From contig JAEYPA010000027.1 in NCBI GenBank assembly GCA_023411225.1, positions 1-7,874 on the forward strand: a DNA stretch of 7,874 bases. Reading direction: 5' to 3'. The notes under the pieces are model-generated. The model worked only from the letters and a program-made list of their open reading frames with translations. It had not been told where the DNA came from and did not search any database. This DNA comes from Bacillota bacterium. GTDB lineage: Bacteria; Bacillota; Clostridia; Lachnospirales; Lachnospiraceae. Of this stretch, positions 1 through 4,647 are shown one piece after another; within the stretch, counting starts at the first letter, position 1; each line of letters opens with the position of its first letter. Position numbers and translations under genes: made by a program.

Positions 1-156
1 TTTTCTAGATTTAACAGAACATAATTCATCACAATATACCTGTTTACCCTTTGTATTCTTTAAAAAAAAGTCATTGCATATAGGACAAACCTTCAAAATA
101 CTACGCCTTGGAGAATACTTAATTCCCTGGTGAATTCTCCACCTTGGAACAGTCAT
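1..156 (-). CDS. Treble-clef zinc-finger protein, C-terminus cut by window edge
   Basis: This open frame starts at the ATG at 156-154 and runs off the left edge after 52 codons. It carries CPIC at residues 24-27 and CDELC at 42-46. This CxxC...CxxxC spacing, with a Tyr before the second knuckle, resembles the short treble-clef fingers common in viral proteins. Its ATG overlaps the TGA of the preceding gene in an ATGA junction. A GGAGG lies just upstream inside the end of that gene, so the two are probably translated together. The N-terminus is basic (Arg/Lys-rich), which would fit nucleic-acid binding. The function is unknown and the rest of the protein is outside the window. Confidence 0.75.
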   Translation of the reverse strand, partial: MTVPRWRIHQGIKYSPRRSILKVCPICNDFFLKNTKGKQVYCDELCSVKSRK

Positions 157-623
157 AATGTAACCTCCAGGAATTCACTTGCAATCGACGTGTCCAAAAT
201 TAATCCACACTTAGGACAGAACGTCTCACCATGATCATTATCAATTGCAATATCTTTACATCCACATTCACAGCCCTGACCACGTTTTATATTCATTAAG
301 GCTATTGTTTTACCGCCTTGCCCTATTATTGCTTTTTCAGTTTCGTTTAATTCAGTTTGCACTCCTATTTGGATGCTGGCCGTAATATTATTTTTATAAT
401 CATGAGAATAATTATTGAAATAAGTATTTATTATTTCTTTATTTGCTGGTAAAATCCTTGTTACTTCTCCTCTATCAAATCCTTTAGTTTTAATGATTTT
501 ATATTTAGTTTTAGGTTTTAATTGTTTCTTTTTTTTAAGGATATAAGATAAGTTTAGATATTTTCCAAGGTATGTGTAATGTATTATATTGTCTTCATAG
601 ATTGTGGCTTTTCTTTTTGCCAT
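153..623 (-). CDS. Hypothetical protein with C-terminal TFB/TFIIB-like zinc ribbon
   Basis: This is a 156-residue protein. The start ATG is preceded by GGAGG at 7 bases. Residues 1-60 are very basic, with a lysine run at 30-40. Residues 118-144 form a zinc ribbon: CECGC at 118-122, then DNDHGE, then CPKCGLILD at 136-144. The 'GE-x-x-CxxCGL-hydrophobic-D' ending closely matches the N-terminal ribbon of archaeal TFB and eukaryotic TFIIB, but here it sits at the C-terminus and no cyclin-fold repeats follow. I infer a nucleic-acid-binding or transcription-related role, perhaps contact with RNA polymerase, but the ribbon alone does not prove it. It is the first gene after the long structured region at 624-1276, so its promoter and leader should lie there. 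Confidence 0.85.
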   Translation of the reverse strand: MAKRKATIYEDNIIHYTYLGKYLNLSYILKKKKQLKPKTKYKIIKTKGFDRGEVTRILPANKEIINTYFNNYSHDYKNNITASIQIGVQTELNETEKAIIGQGGKTIALMNIKRGQGCECGCKDIAIDNDHGETFCPKCGLILDTSIASEFLEVTL

Positions 624-727
624 TTAACGCCTCCACATGTTATATGCGGAATTGTTGAATTACTGGTTCTGTATTTAAAATTTTTGAGTAGGTTATCTAA
701 TAAAAAGAGTATTAATTTATTTTTTGT

Positions 728-773
728 TAATAAGAATCTACTAAGTTCTGTGGGGTGAAGTAGATTCTTATTA
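728..773. repeat. Perfect 15-bp inverted repeat (hairpin)
   Basis: Positions 728-742 are exactly complementary to 759-773 (arms beginning TAATAAGAATC), with a 16-base loop that includes TGGGG. It lies about 105 bases upstream of the ATG at 623. It would fall in the 5' leader of that gene if transcription starts from the box A at 870-877 or 1120-1127. It could be an mRNA leader hairpin, a protein-binding palindrome or part of an origin. Confidence 0.75.
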
Positions 774-786
774 TTGTATTGTTGAT

Positions 787-792
787 TCGCCG
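787..792 (-). promoter_or_regulatory. GACGGCGAATCA motif copy 1 (non-coding)
   Basis: On the minus strand the 12-mer GACGGCGAATCA occurs here and again around 991-996, and its core CGGCGA recurs before two start codons (4301-4306 and 5050-5055). This GC-rich core stands out in a very AT-rich window. This copy has no start codon at a suitable distance, so it is not acting as an ordinary ribosome binding site. Confidence 0.4.
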
Positions 793-828
793 TCAACAGA
801 GTTGCCTCTTATGCCTTTTTTCCGCATC

Positions 829-845
829 AGATCACGGTGTGATCT
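829..845. promoter_or_regulatory. Palindrome AGATCAC-ggt-GTGATCT, possible operator
   Basis: Seven-base arms (829-835 and 839-845) flank a 3-base centre. The site lies about 25 bases downstream, in minus-strand terms, of the box A match at 870-877, where the transcription start would be expected. That is a classic place for a repressor site. The palindrome is seen directly; the operator role is inferred. Confidence 0.4.
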
Positions 846-869
846 TGTATTATTGTATTGTTTTTCTCT

Positions 870-877
870 TATTTAAA
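870..877 (-). promoter_or_regulatory. Box A (TATA) candidate TTTAAATA, leftward
   Basis: The minus strand reads TTTAAATA, a full match to the archaeal box A consensus (YTTAWATA). Transcription from it would begin near 845 and reach the ATG at 623 with a leader of about 220 bases containing the 728-773 hairpin. In AT-rich DNA such matches also arise by chance. Confidence 0.35.
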
Positions 878-879
878 CA

Positions 880-949
880 AAATAGTAGTTCCTAAATAGT
901 TACATGCAAATTGGTGTAGTTAAATAGGTGAGTTTAAATAGTAGTATAG
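880..949. repeat. Five tandem 14-bp units with AAATAG core (iteron-like array)
   Basis: AAATAG occurs at 880, 894, 922 and 936, and AAATTG at 908, so five consecutive units start exactly 14 bases apart. Only the first six bases are well conserved; the remaining eight vary, although TAG or GTG often follows. A regular 14-bp period is characteristic of iterons bound by a replication initiator or of a cooperative regulator site. It sits in the gene-free region. The box A match at 933-940 overlaps the last unit, so a promoter-control role is equally possible. Confidence 0.5.
933..940 (+). promoter_or_regulatory. Box A (TATA) candidate TTTAAATA, rightward
   Basis: This is a full consensus archaeal box A on the plus strand inside the last AAATAG repeat unit. 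A start 22-25 bases downstream would fall near 962-965, exactly where the outer stem of a folded element (963-1051) begins. That coincidence makes it more believable than a chance match. Confidence 0.35.
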
Positions 950-962
950 GTTAAATATTGTT

Positions 963-1051
963 TTGGGAAGGTATCATCCGCAAATATGATTCGCCGTCAT
1001 TAAGCCTGGTACTCTGGAAAGGGCACTTATCTGTCCTTTCCTTTATCCCAA
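963..1051 (+). ncRNA. Candidate structured RNA (unclassified), plus strand
   Basis: An outer stem TTGGGA (963-968) pairs with TCCCAA (1046-1051). It encloses a 10-bp hairpin, 1016-1025 with 1032-1041 (GGAAAGGGCA and its partner), with a 6-base loop CTTATC. One pair, 1023 with 1034, is G-U on the plus strand but a mismatch on the minus strand, which favours a plus-strand transcript. The GACGGCGAATCA motif lies in the internal region on the opposite strand. I do not recognise the fold. It could also be part of an origin together with the adjoining hairpin. Confidence 0.3.
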
Positions 1052-1052
1052 C

Positions 1053-1115
1053 TTTAAACTATTACATCGAATGGAAATACGGGGTAGGTATCTCCATTGG
1101 ATGTATTAGTTTAAA
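1053..1115. repeat. Very long hairpin: 28-position arms, 7-base loop
   Basis: Positions 1053-1080 pair with 1088-1115: 25 of 28 positions are Watson-Crick, with mismatches only at 1062/1106, 1069/1099 and 1076/1092. The loop is GGGGTAG. This is the strongest inverted repeat in the window and lies in non-coding DNA between two candidate promoters and the AAATAG array. Possible roles include a replication-origin hairpin, a nicking or priming site, or a transcript-stabilising stem. On the minus strand, a start from the box A at 1120-1127 would fall inside it. Confidence 0.8.
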
Positions 1116-1119
1116 CAAC

Positions 1120-1127
1120 TATATAAA
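1120..1127 (-). promoter_or_regulatory. Box A (TATA) candidate TTTATATA, leftward
   Basis: This is a perfect TTTATATA on the minus strand. It would start a leftward transcript near 1095-1100 and carry the structured region into the gene at 153-623. With 1155-1163 it forms a perfect 9-bp inverted repeat (TATATAAAC and its complement). Confidence 0.45.
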
Positions 1128-1155
1128 CTAGATAAATAGGAGCCGTTTTATACTG

Positions 1156-1163
1156 TTTATATA
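1156..1163 (+). promoter_or_regulatory. Box A (TATA) candidate TTTATATA, rightward
   Basis: This perfect TTTATATA on the plus strand is a mirror image of the one at 1120-1127, giving a divergent pair. The only thing downstream on the plus strand is a 23-codon reading at 1197-1265, so a real plus-strand transcript is uncertain. Confidence 0.3.
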
Positions 1164-1196
1164 CTAGTTCCAACAAATAAAAAAAGCCTATTTTAA

Positions 1197-1268
1197 TTTA
1201 AAAAAAATTTTTACCTGGAACAATGGATCCAAGTTGCAGATGCAAACGGGACCACTAAAAAAAAGTAA
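1197..1268 (+). other. Possible 3' remnant of a plus-strand gene
   Basis: After a TAA at 1194-1196, a frame without a start codon reads FKKN then YLEQWIQVADANGTTKKK, and stops at TAA 1266-1268. The amino-acid composition looks like the end of a real protein rather than random AT-rich sequence, but 23 codons is too short to be sure. If real, it is a leftover from a lost gene, the only coding-like trace inside the 624-1276 gap. Confidence 0.2.
1257..1264 (-). terminator. Oligo-T terminator after the zinc-protein genes
   Basis: Twelve bases past the TGA of the gene at 1277-1483, the minus strand has a run of eight T. A further T7 and a T8 occur downstream at about 1180-1187 and 1200-1207. Archaeal termination needs little more than such T-runs. 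This would end the replication operon before the structured region. Confidence 0.45.
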
Positions 1269-1276
1269 TAAATTTT

Positions 1277-1483
1277 TCATTTACTCTTAATCAAATAAGC
1301 ACCACATTTAGGACAACAAAACTCTCCTTTATACTCCAAACTATACGTATTAATCTCATAATCTCTACAAGGTTTTTTATCTAATTCTTCAAAATAACCA
1401 CATTTAACCCAAAAACCATACTTTTTAACAAAAAATTCTATTAAATGGTTATAATTAGGAATCAAGCGTTTATCAACAATCAT
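1277..1483 (-). CDS. Small zinc-binding protein, function unknown
   Basis: This 68-residue protein has an ATG at 1483-1481 that overlaps the TGA of the preceding gene as ATGA, so the two are translationally coupled. The cysteines are at 28, 39, 56, 57 and 60. The C-terminal FCCPKCGAYL is a zinc knuckle, and C28/C39 in the middle could supply the other two ligands. The central part is aromatic-rich (Tyr, Phe, Trp). It is one of several short metal-binding proteins in this block. No family is recognised, and a T8 run follows the stop. Confidence 0.7.
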   Translation of the reverse strand: MIVDKRLIPNYNHLIEFFVKKYGFWVKCGYFEELDKKPCRDYEINTYSLEYKGEFCCPKCGAYLIKSK

Positions 1484-1740
1484 TTCAATAATTCCCCTAA
1501 TTCGTTTAGAACTATTAACTTATTACAATTTAAACATTTGTATTGACCTTTAACACGACCTAACTTCTCAAGATTACCCCCACACGGACAAGAAACAGGT
1601 GTAACTTCTGAGGTTATTTGTTCAGGTTCTTCTCCATTTTCAGTTGTTCTATTCCAAGCGAATGGATGATCTAATATAAGATAAGATTTCCCTTCAAACA
1701 GAATAATGCTTCCTCTACTTAATTCAATAGGTTTAACCAT
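1480..1740 (-). CDS. Small zinc-ribbon protein
   Basis: An open frame reaches back to a TTG at 1746, but I choose the ATG at 1740-1738. GGAGG at 1749-1753 is 8 bases from it and only 2 bases from the TTG, giving an 86-residue protein. A compact N-terminal half (about residues 1-45) includes a beta-like stretch GSIILFEGKSYLILDHP. It is followed by a zinc ribbon, CPCGG then KCLNCNK, near residues 51-71, and an acidic helical tail. The gene begins 13 bases after the TAA of the split gene and overlaps the next gene by 4 bases. The role is unknown; the ribbon suggests nucleic-acid or protein binding. Confidence 0.75.
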   Translation of the reverse strand: MVKPIELSRGSIILFEGKSYLILDHPFAWNRTTENGEEPEQITSEVTPVSCPCGGNLEKLGRVKGQYKCLNCNKLIVLNELGELLK

Positions 1741-1753
1741 ATTCAATTCCTCC

Positions 1754-2005
1754 TTAAATTCCTGCTTCCTCTAAAATATCCATAGCAATAAATCCTGGAT
1801 ACAATAACCAACCCACATCATTCTCACGATGAACTTCAGGTAAAGCTTTATGTTCATATAAAACATCGATTAATCCTTCACTTCATTTAGAATCAATTAT
1901 AAGGAAAACCATAAGTTCATCTAACTTTAAGTCGTTACATGCACGTTCTAAGTCTTCATAAGGATAGAATATTCCTTTATAGAAAACACCTTCAGCATTC
2001 TCCAT
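1754..2005 (-). pseudogene. Gene interrupted by one in-frame TGA (83 residues if joined)
   Basis: The frame that begins with ATG at 2005 hits TGA at 1885-1883. It then continues in the same frame for 42 more codons to TAA at 1756-1754, directly before the GGAGG of the next gene. The downstream part (SEGLIDVLYEHKALPEV..., ending in MDILEEAGI) looks fully coding. It has no ATG, GTG or TTG near its beginning and no ribosome binding site of its own. The simplest reading is one ancestral protein broken by a point mutation, for example CGA or TGG to TGA. Alternatives are a sequencing error or stop read-through. TGA ends other genes here, so a changed genetic code is not implied. Confidence 0.5.
1883..2005 (-). 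CDS. Small protein, 40 residues as read (first half of split gene)
   Basis: The frame is open upstream to a GTG at 2122, but that extension translates the TTGTAACC repeats into repetitive peptide (VTRLQ twice). I therefore start at ATG 2005-2003, preceded by AGGGGG at a suitable distance. The product is MENAEGVFYKGIFYPYEDL followed by a helical, acidic and hydrophobic stretch ending LIIDSK. No family is recognised. The repeat array lies immediately upstream, so the gene may be controlled by whatever binds there. See the 1754-2005 entry for the likely full-length product. Confidence 0.5.
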   Translation of the reverse strand: MENAEGVFYKGIFYPYEDLERACNDLKLDELMVFLIIDSK

Positions 2006-2023
2006 TATTTTCCCCCTAATTTT

Positions 2024-2081
2024 TTGTAACCTTGTAACCTTGTAACCTGCCCCATGGCTGTAACCTTGTAACCTTGTAACC
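2024..2081. repeat. TTGTAACC tandem repeats: two triplets of 8-bp units
   Basis: TTGTAACC occurs in direct tandem at 2024-2031, 2032-2039 and 2040-2047. After a 10-base spacer (TGCCCCATGG, with a CCATGG palindrome), three more units follow at 2058-2065 (first base C), 2066-2073 and 2074-2081. The array is non-coding and lies between the helicase gene and the split gene. Such short tandem units beside a replication helicase suggest origin iterons. They could equally be an operator array for the gene starting at 2005. Confidence 0.7.
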
Positions 2082-2190
2082 CCAAATTTCCATTTTGTAT
2101 TTGCACTGTGTAAAGGATGCACTCCACACCAAAAAGTTACAACAATTTTAATGCAAATACCTCTTCAGATTACGTTAATTCATGAAACAA

Positions 2191-2235
2191 CTTGTAAAAT
2201 CTGTAACCTAAATTTTAAGTTACACAGGTTACAAG
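2191..2235. repeat. Imperfect inverted repeat built from TGTAAC/GTTACA units
   Basis: Centred on 2213, 2191-2207 pairs with 2219-2235 at 14 of 17 positions, and the inner TAAA/TTTA also pairs. It begins 16 bases after the helicase stop. The arms contain the same TGTAACC/GGTTACA word as the tandem array. Further GTTACA copies are at 2136-2141 and 2238-2243. A separate 9-bp inverted repeat (GTATTTGCA at 2097-2105 with 2152-2160) lies between the two clusters. Confidence 0.55.
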
Positions 2236-2251
2236 AAGTTACATGAATTTT

Positions 2252-4294
2252 TCAGTTTCCACCTCTATGGTAAATCGCATCAACAAACTTATTAAATTCA
2301 ATTTTAATCACCTTCACAGGTTCAGGTAACCTTACAGGCAAATACTTCCAACCCATTAATTCAGCAGTACCCTTCAAAGGCTGACAAACCTTTAACTCTT
2401 TCTGCAATTCCTTCTTAAATCCGATAGTTAAACAAACATAATCCTTATTCTTTTTACTATCATGAAAAGGAACTATCCAAGGAACTAAACCTTCATTAAC
2501 AACATACCATACTTTAGAAATAAAAGCATCGTTAGATTTAACTTTAACCGTTGTTAATCTTTCAGTAGGCCTATACTCCTCATCAACAAGAGGAGTACGT
2601 TTAATCTCTTGATTAATACGATTAGCAAGTAATATACGGATGCTTTCTCTTTGTTCATTGTCAATATCTTCCATTGTCTCTGTTTTACTCCACTGCATAA
2701 GCCATTCAGGTATATCCATACCTGCATCCAAGTAGATTAATCGTATTAGAGTGTCTGCAACTTCTTTCCAATTCTTCTCAAGTAGTCTAGGATCTGCCAT
2801 TATTTCAACAGCTGCAGCTTGAGTGATAGCTTTCAAAGCATTTAACCTGCACCTTGGAGGGGCGTCTAATTGGAACATTTCTTCAAAACGTGCTACATCT
2901 TCCTCTGATTTCTTTTCATTATGAGTGAAATGTAAAGTTAGCATCCTACGGTTAAAAGCTCCATCAGGAGGTGCAAACATATTACTAGTAAGTATAACAA
3001 GAGAATAACTAGGAACCGCCCCTAGATGCCCTACCTTGTATCTGCTTCTGACAACTTTTTTCATGATAGCATTTTTAATAATTTCGATGAGTGCTTCTTT
3101 TGCAAATACCCCACCAGGTTCATCTACTACTATTGGAAATGTTGCTTTACTTAATGCTCCACCTATACGTGCCTCTGTATCAAAACTACCTCCACCTAGA
3201 TTATTGGTTTCATCATCAGGCTCCCCCCACATGTATAGTATCATTTGGCCTAATGTGGATTTCCCACTTTTAGGTTGTCCATAAAGAAATAACCATGGCA
3301 TCCATCCTGCACCCATCTGTTTTATACTAAAACTAAAAGGGGCGATTAAACCCCATTTAAATATAGTTGCTAATTTAACCTCTAACTCAGGGAAGAATGA
3401 TGCAAATTCTTCGAATACTTGTAATCCTAATTGTAGTTCTTCTTTTCCAGGTTCTTCAATATCATATTTAGCTGAAATTACTGTTTCATTTTCATGGTTA
3501 TAGAAAAATCCCGGATTTTCTATATCTGTTTTCATTTCAGCCAGTCCTCGTTGAATAAAAAGATTTAAACTGTTAGTTACTGCATCTATCCCATATCGGT
3601 TATTTGCAATATATGCCCCTCCTTTAAGGGTGCTTACTATTTCTTCTGCAAATCCAGGCCCTATTATTAATGGTTTGTAACTTCCATTCACTAAGAATTT
3701 AGCTTGAAATTGTCGAGGTTCCTCTGATATTGGACTGTCGAATACTGTTAATTCATCTAAACACACTTCTAGGACTAATGTTTCGATGGGGTCTAGTTCT
3801 CCTTTTTTATTGTATTTTACTGTTTCTCTGAAGGTTGATTTCCGAGATTTGTCTAAAATTAGGTATGTGTCTGTTCCTAGTTCTTTAGTTAGGTTTCCGT
3901 AGTGTAATGGTTTTTGTATTGCTTTCTGTATTTTGTTTTCAAGTTTTAATGCACTTTTACGTTCCATTTCATTTGATAGTACTTCATGTAAGGGGTTTAT
4001 AATTTCTTCAGGATCTGAGTTGTAGATACGTAGGAGTATTTCTATTTGTCCTATTGTTTTTTCAAATCCTATTTGTTTAAAGAATTCTAAAGCTGATTCG
4101 AATGCAACGTCTTCGTTACGTAGCATTTCAGCTATTTTAAATGATGCGGAATGCATTAATTCATAGGTTAGTATGCTGTCGTGTATGGGTTGTGTGATGT
4201 ATTTGAGGTGTTCCATTTCGTCTTCAGATAGATATCTTGTACCTGGATTTTCGGGTAATGTGATATTATCATCTAAAATTTTATTTTCTGCCAT
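2252..4294 (-). CDS. AAA+/SF3-like replicative helicase (phage/provirus type)
   Basis: This 680-residue protein is probably the DNA unwinding motor of the element. The C-terminal half has a P-loop GQPKSGKST at 339-347, a Walker B strand FPIVVDEP at 386-393, a sensor-1-like SLVILTSN at 431-438 and a basic pair FNRRMLTLHF near 447-456 where an arginine finger would sit. This order matches phage and plasmid SF3 or related AAA+ helicases. Residues 1-300 show no primase motif I can identify and may hold DNA-binding or oligomerisation functions. There is no frameshift. The start ATG follows GGCGGCGAT 6 bases upstream instead of a normal GGAGGTGAT. It is the last large gene of the operon, and the TTGTAACC cluster lies just beyond its stop. 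Helicase assignment is confident; the subfamily is less so. Confidence 0.85.
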   Translation of the reverse strand: MAENKILDDNITLPENPGTRYLSEDEMEHLKYITQPIHDSILTYELMHSASFKIAEMLRNEDVAFESALEFFKQIGFEKTIGQIEILLRIYNSDPEEIINPLHEVLSNEMERKSALKLENKIQKAIQKPLHYGNLTKELGTDTYLILDKSRKSTFRETVKYNKKGELDPIETLVLEVCLDELTVFDSPISEEPRQFQAKFLVNGSYKPLIIGPGFAEEIVSTLKGGAYIANNRYGIDAVTNSLNLFIQRGLAEMKTDIENPGFFYNHENETVISAKYDIEEPGKEELQLGLQVFEEFASFFPELEVKLATIFKWGLIAPFSFSIKQMGAGWMPWLFLYGQPKSGKSTLGQMILYMWGEPDDETNNLGGGSFDTEARIGGALSKATFPIVVDEPGGVFAKEALIEIIKNAIMKKVVRSRYKVGHLGAVPSYSLVILTSNMFAPPDGAFNRRMLTLHFTHNEKKSEEDVARFEEMFQLDAPPRCRLNALKAITQAAAVEIMADPRLLEKNWKEVADTLIRLIYLDAGMDIPEWLMQWSKTETMEDIDNEQRESIRILLANRINQEIKRTPLVDEEYRPTERLTTVKVKSNDAFISKVWYVVNEGLVPWIVPFHDSKKNKDYVCLTIGFKKELQKELKVCQPLKGTAELMGWKYLPVRLPEPVKVIKIEFNKFVDAIYHRGGN

Positions 4295-4300
4295 TGTTTA

Positions 4301-4306
4301 TCGCCG
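4301..4306 (-). promoter_or_regulatory. CGGCGA element in ribosome-binding position, helicase gene
   Basis: GGCGGCGAT ends 6 bases before the helicase ATG and differs from the ideal GGAGGTGAT at two positions. The same CGGCGA core occupies the equivalent place before the gene at 5044, so it may be a weak or regulated ribosome binding site. Confidence 0.4.
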
Positions 4307-4320
4307 CCATCAAGCCCATA

Positions 4321-4542
4321 TTATTTATAATGGTTTAATTTCCAGTGGTTAACCATCCGACCACAATTCTTATTATATTTATAAACAGATGTAAACACAG
4401 TTAGCTTAGATAGTTGTTTACCCCATACATAAGTATTTAATTCAGTTATTGGTACATTATAGATGATTGATAGTTGATTAAGATAATATTGAATCTCAGC
4501 AAGTGGTACTTCTTTGTTTATGTATTTTAGGTACCAGTTCAT
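4321..4542 (-). CDS. Small protein of unknown function
   Basis: This is a 73-residue frame from ATG 4542 to TAA 4323-4321, ending 26 bases before the helicase ATG. It is basic and rich in Tyr and Asn, with a hydrophobic helical middle (LAEIQYYLNQLSIIYNVPIT) and only one cysteine. The ATG has no recognisable ribosome binding site. A T-rich terminator-like stretch and a TATA-like ATTATATTA (4588-4596) lie upstream, so it may have its own promoter and a short leader. The frame stays open upstream of the ATG for 18 codons back to TGA, reading Lys-rich VQNKKQEKIKNIRNT, so a non-standard start after GAGGG at 4597-4601 is also conceivable. No homology is recognised. Confidence 0.55.
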   Translation of the reverse strand: MNWYLKYINKEVPLAEIQYYLNQLSIIYNVPITELNTYVWGKQLSKLTVFTSVYKYNKNCGRMVNHWKLNHYK

Positions 4543-4587
4543 GGTGTTACGTATGTTTTTTATTTTTTCTTGTTTTTTATTTTGGAC

Positions 4588-4596
4588 TAATATAAT
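4588..4596 (-). promoter_or_regulatory. Possible box A for the 4321-4542 gene and helicase
   Basis: The minus strand has ATTATATTA about 45-55 bases before the ATG at 4542, right after a T-rich terminator-like stretch. A start about 25 bases on would leave a leader of about 20-25 bases. This is a weak match. Confidence 0.2.
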
Positions 4597-4620
4597 CCCT
4601 CACAATTAATTTTAATCACC

Positions 4621-4646
4621 AAAAAATAGATAAAAAATAAATTAAA
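4621..4646 (-). terminator. T-rich terminator candidate
   Basis: Directly after the TAG of the 4648-4902 gene the minus strand has two T6 runs within a 26-base stretch made almost only of T and A. This suits archaeal termination and would separate the recombination genes from the helicase part of the operon. Confidence 0.35.
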
Positions 4647-4647
4647 G

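Noticed and set aside
584..796. Leftward 70-codon frame from a TTG at 796
   Set aside because: It overlaps the start of the well-supported gene at 153-623, has no convincing ribosome site, and its DNA is mostly the perfect 15-bp inverted repeat and its flanks.
1754..2005. Selenocysteine or altered genetic code at the in-frame TGA
   Set aside because: TGA serves as the normal stop of several genes here, and I see no recoding hairpin or redox motif at the site; mutation or sequence error is simpler.
2024..2081. CRISPR array
   Set aside because: The repeat unit is 8 bp in direct tandem without spacers of CRISPR length, and there are no cas genes.
2006..2122. N-terminal extension of the 1883-2005 gene from a GTG
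   Set aside because: It translates the TTGTAACC repeats into repetitive peptide, and the ATG at 2005 has a better-placed purine-rich ribosome site.
3036..3284. Rightward open frames inside the helicase gene
   Set aside because: They lie wholly opposite the conserved Walker A to sensor-1 region of the helicase and have no context; they are shadow frames.
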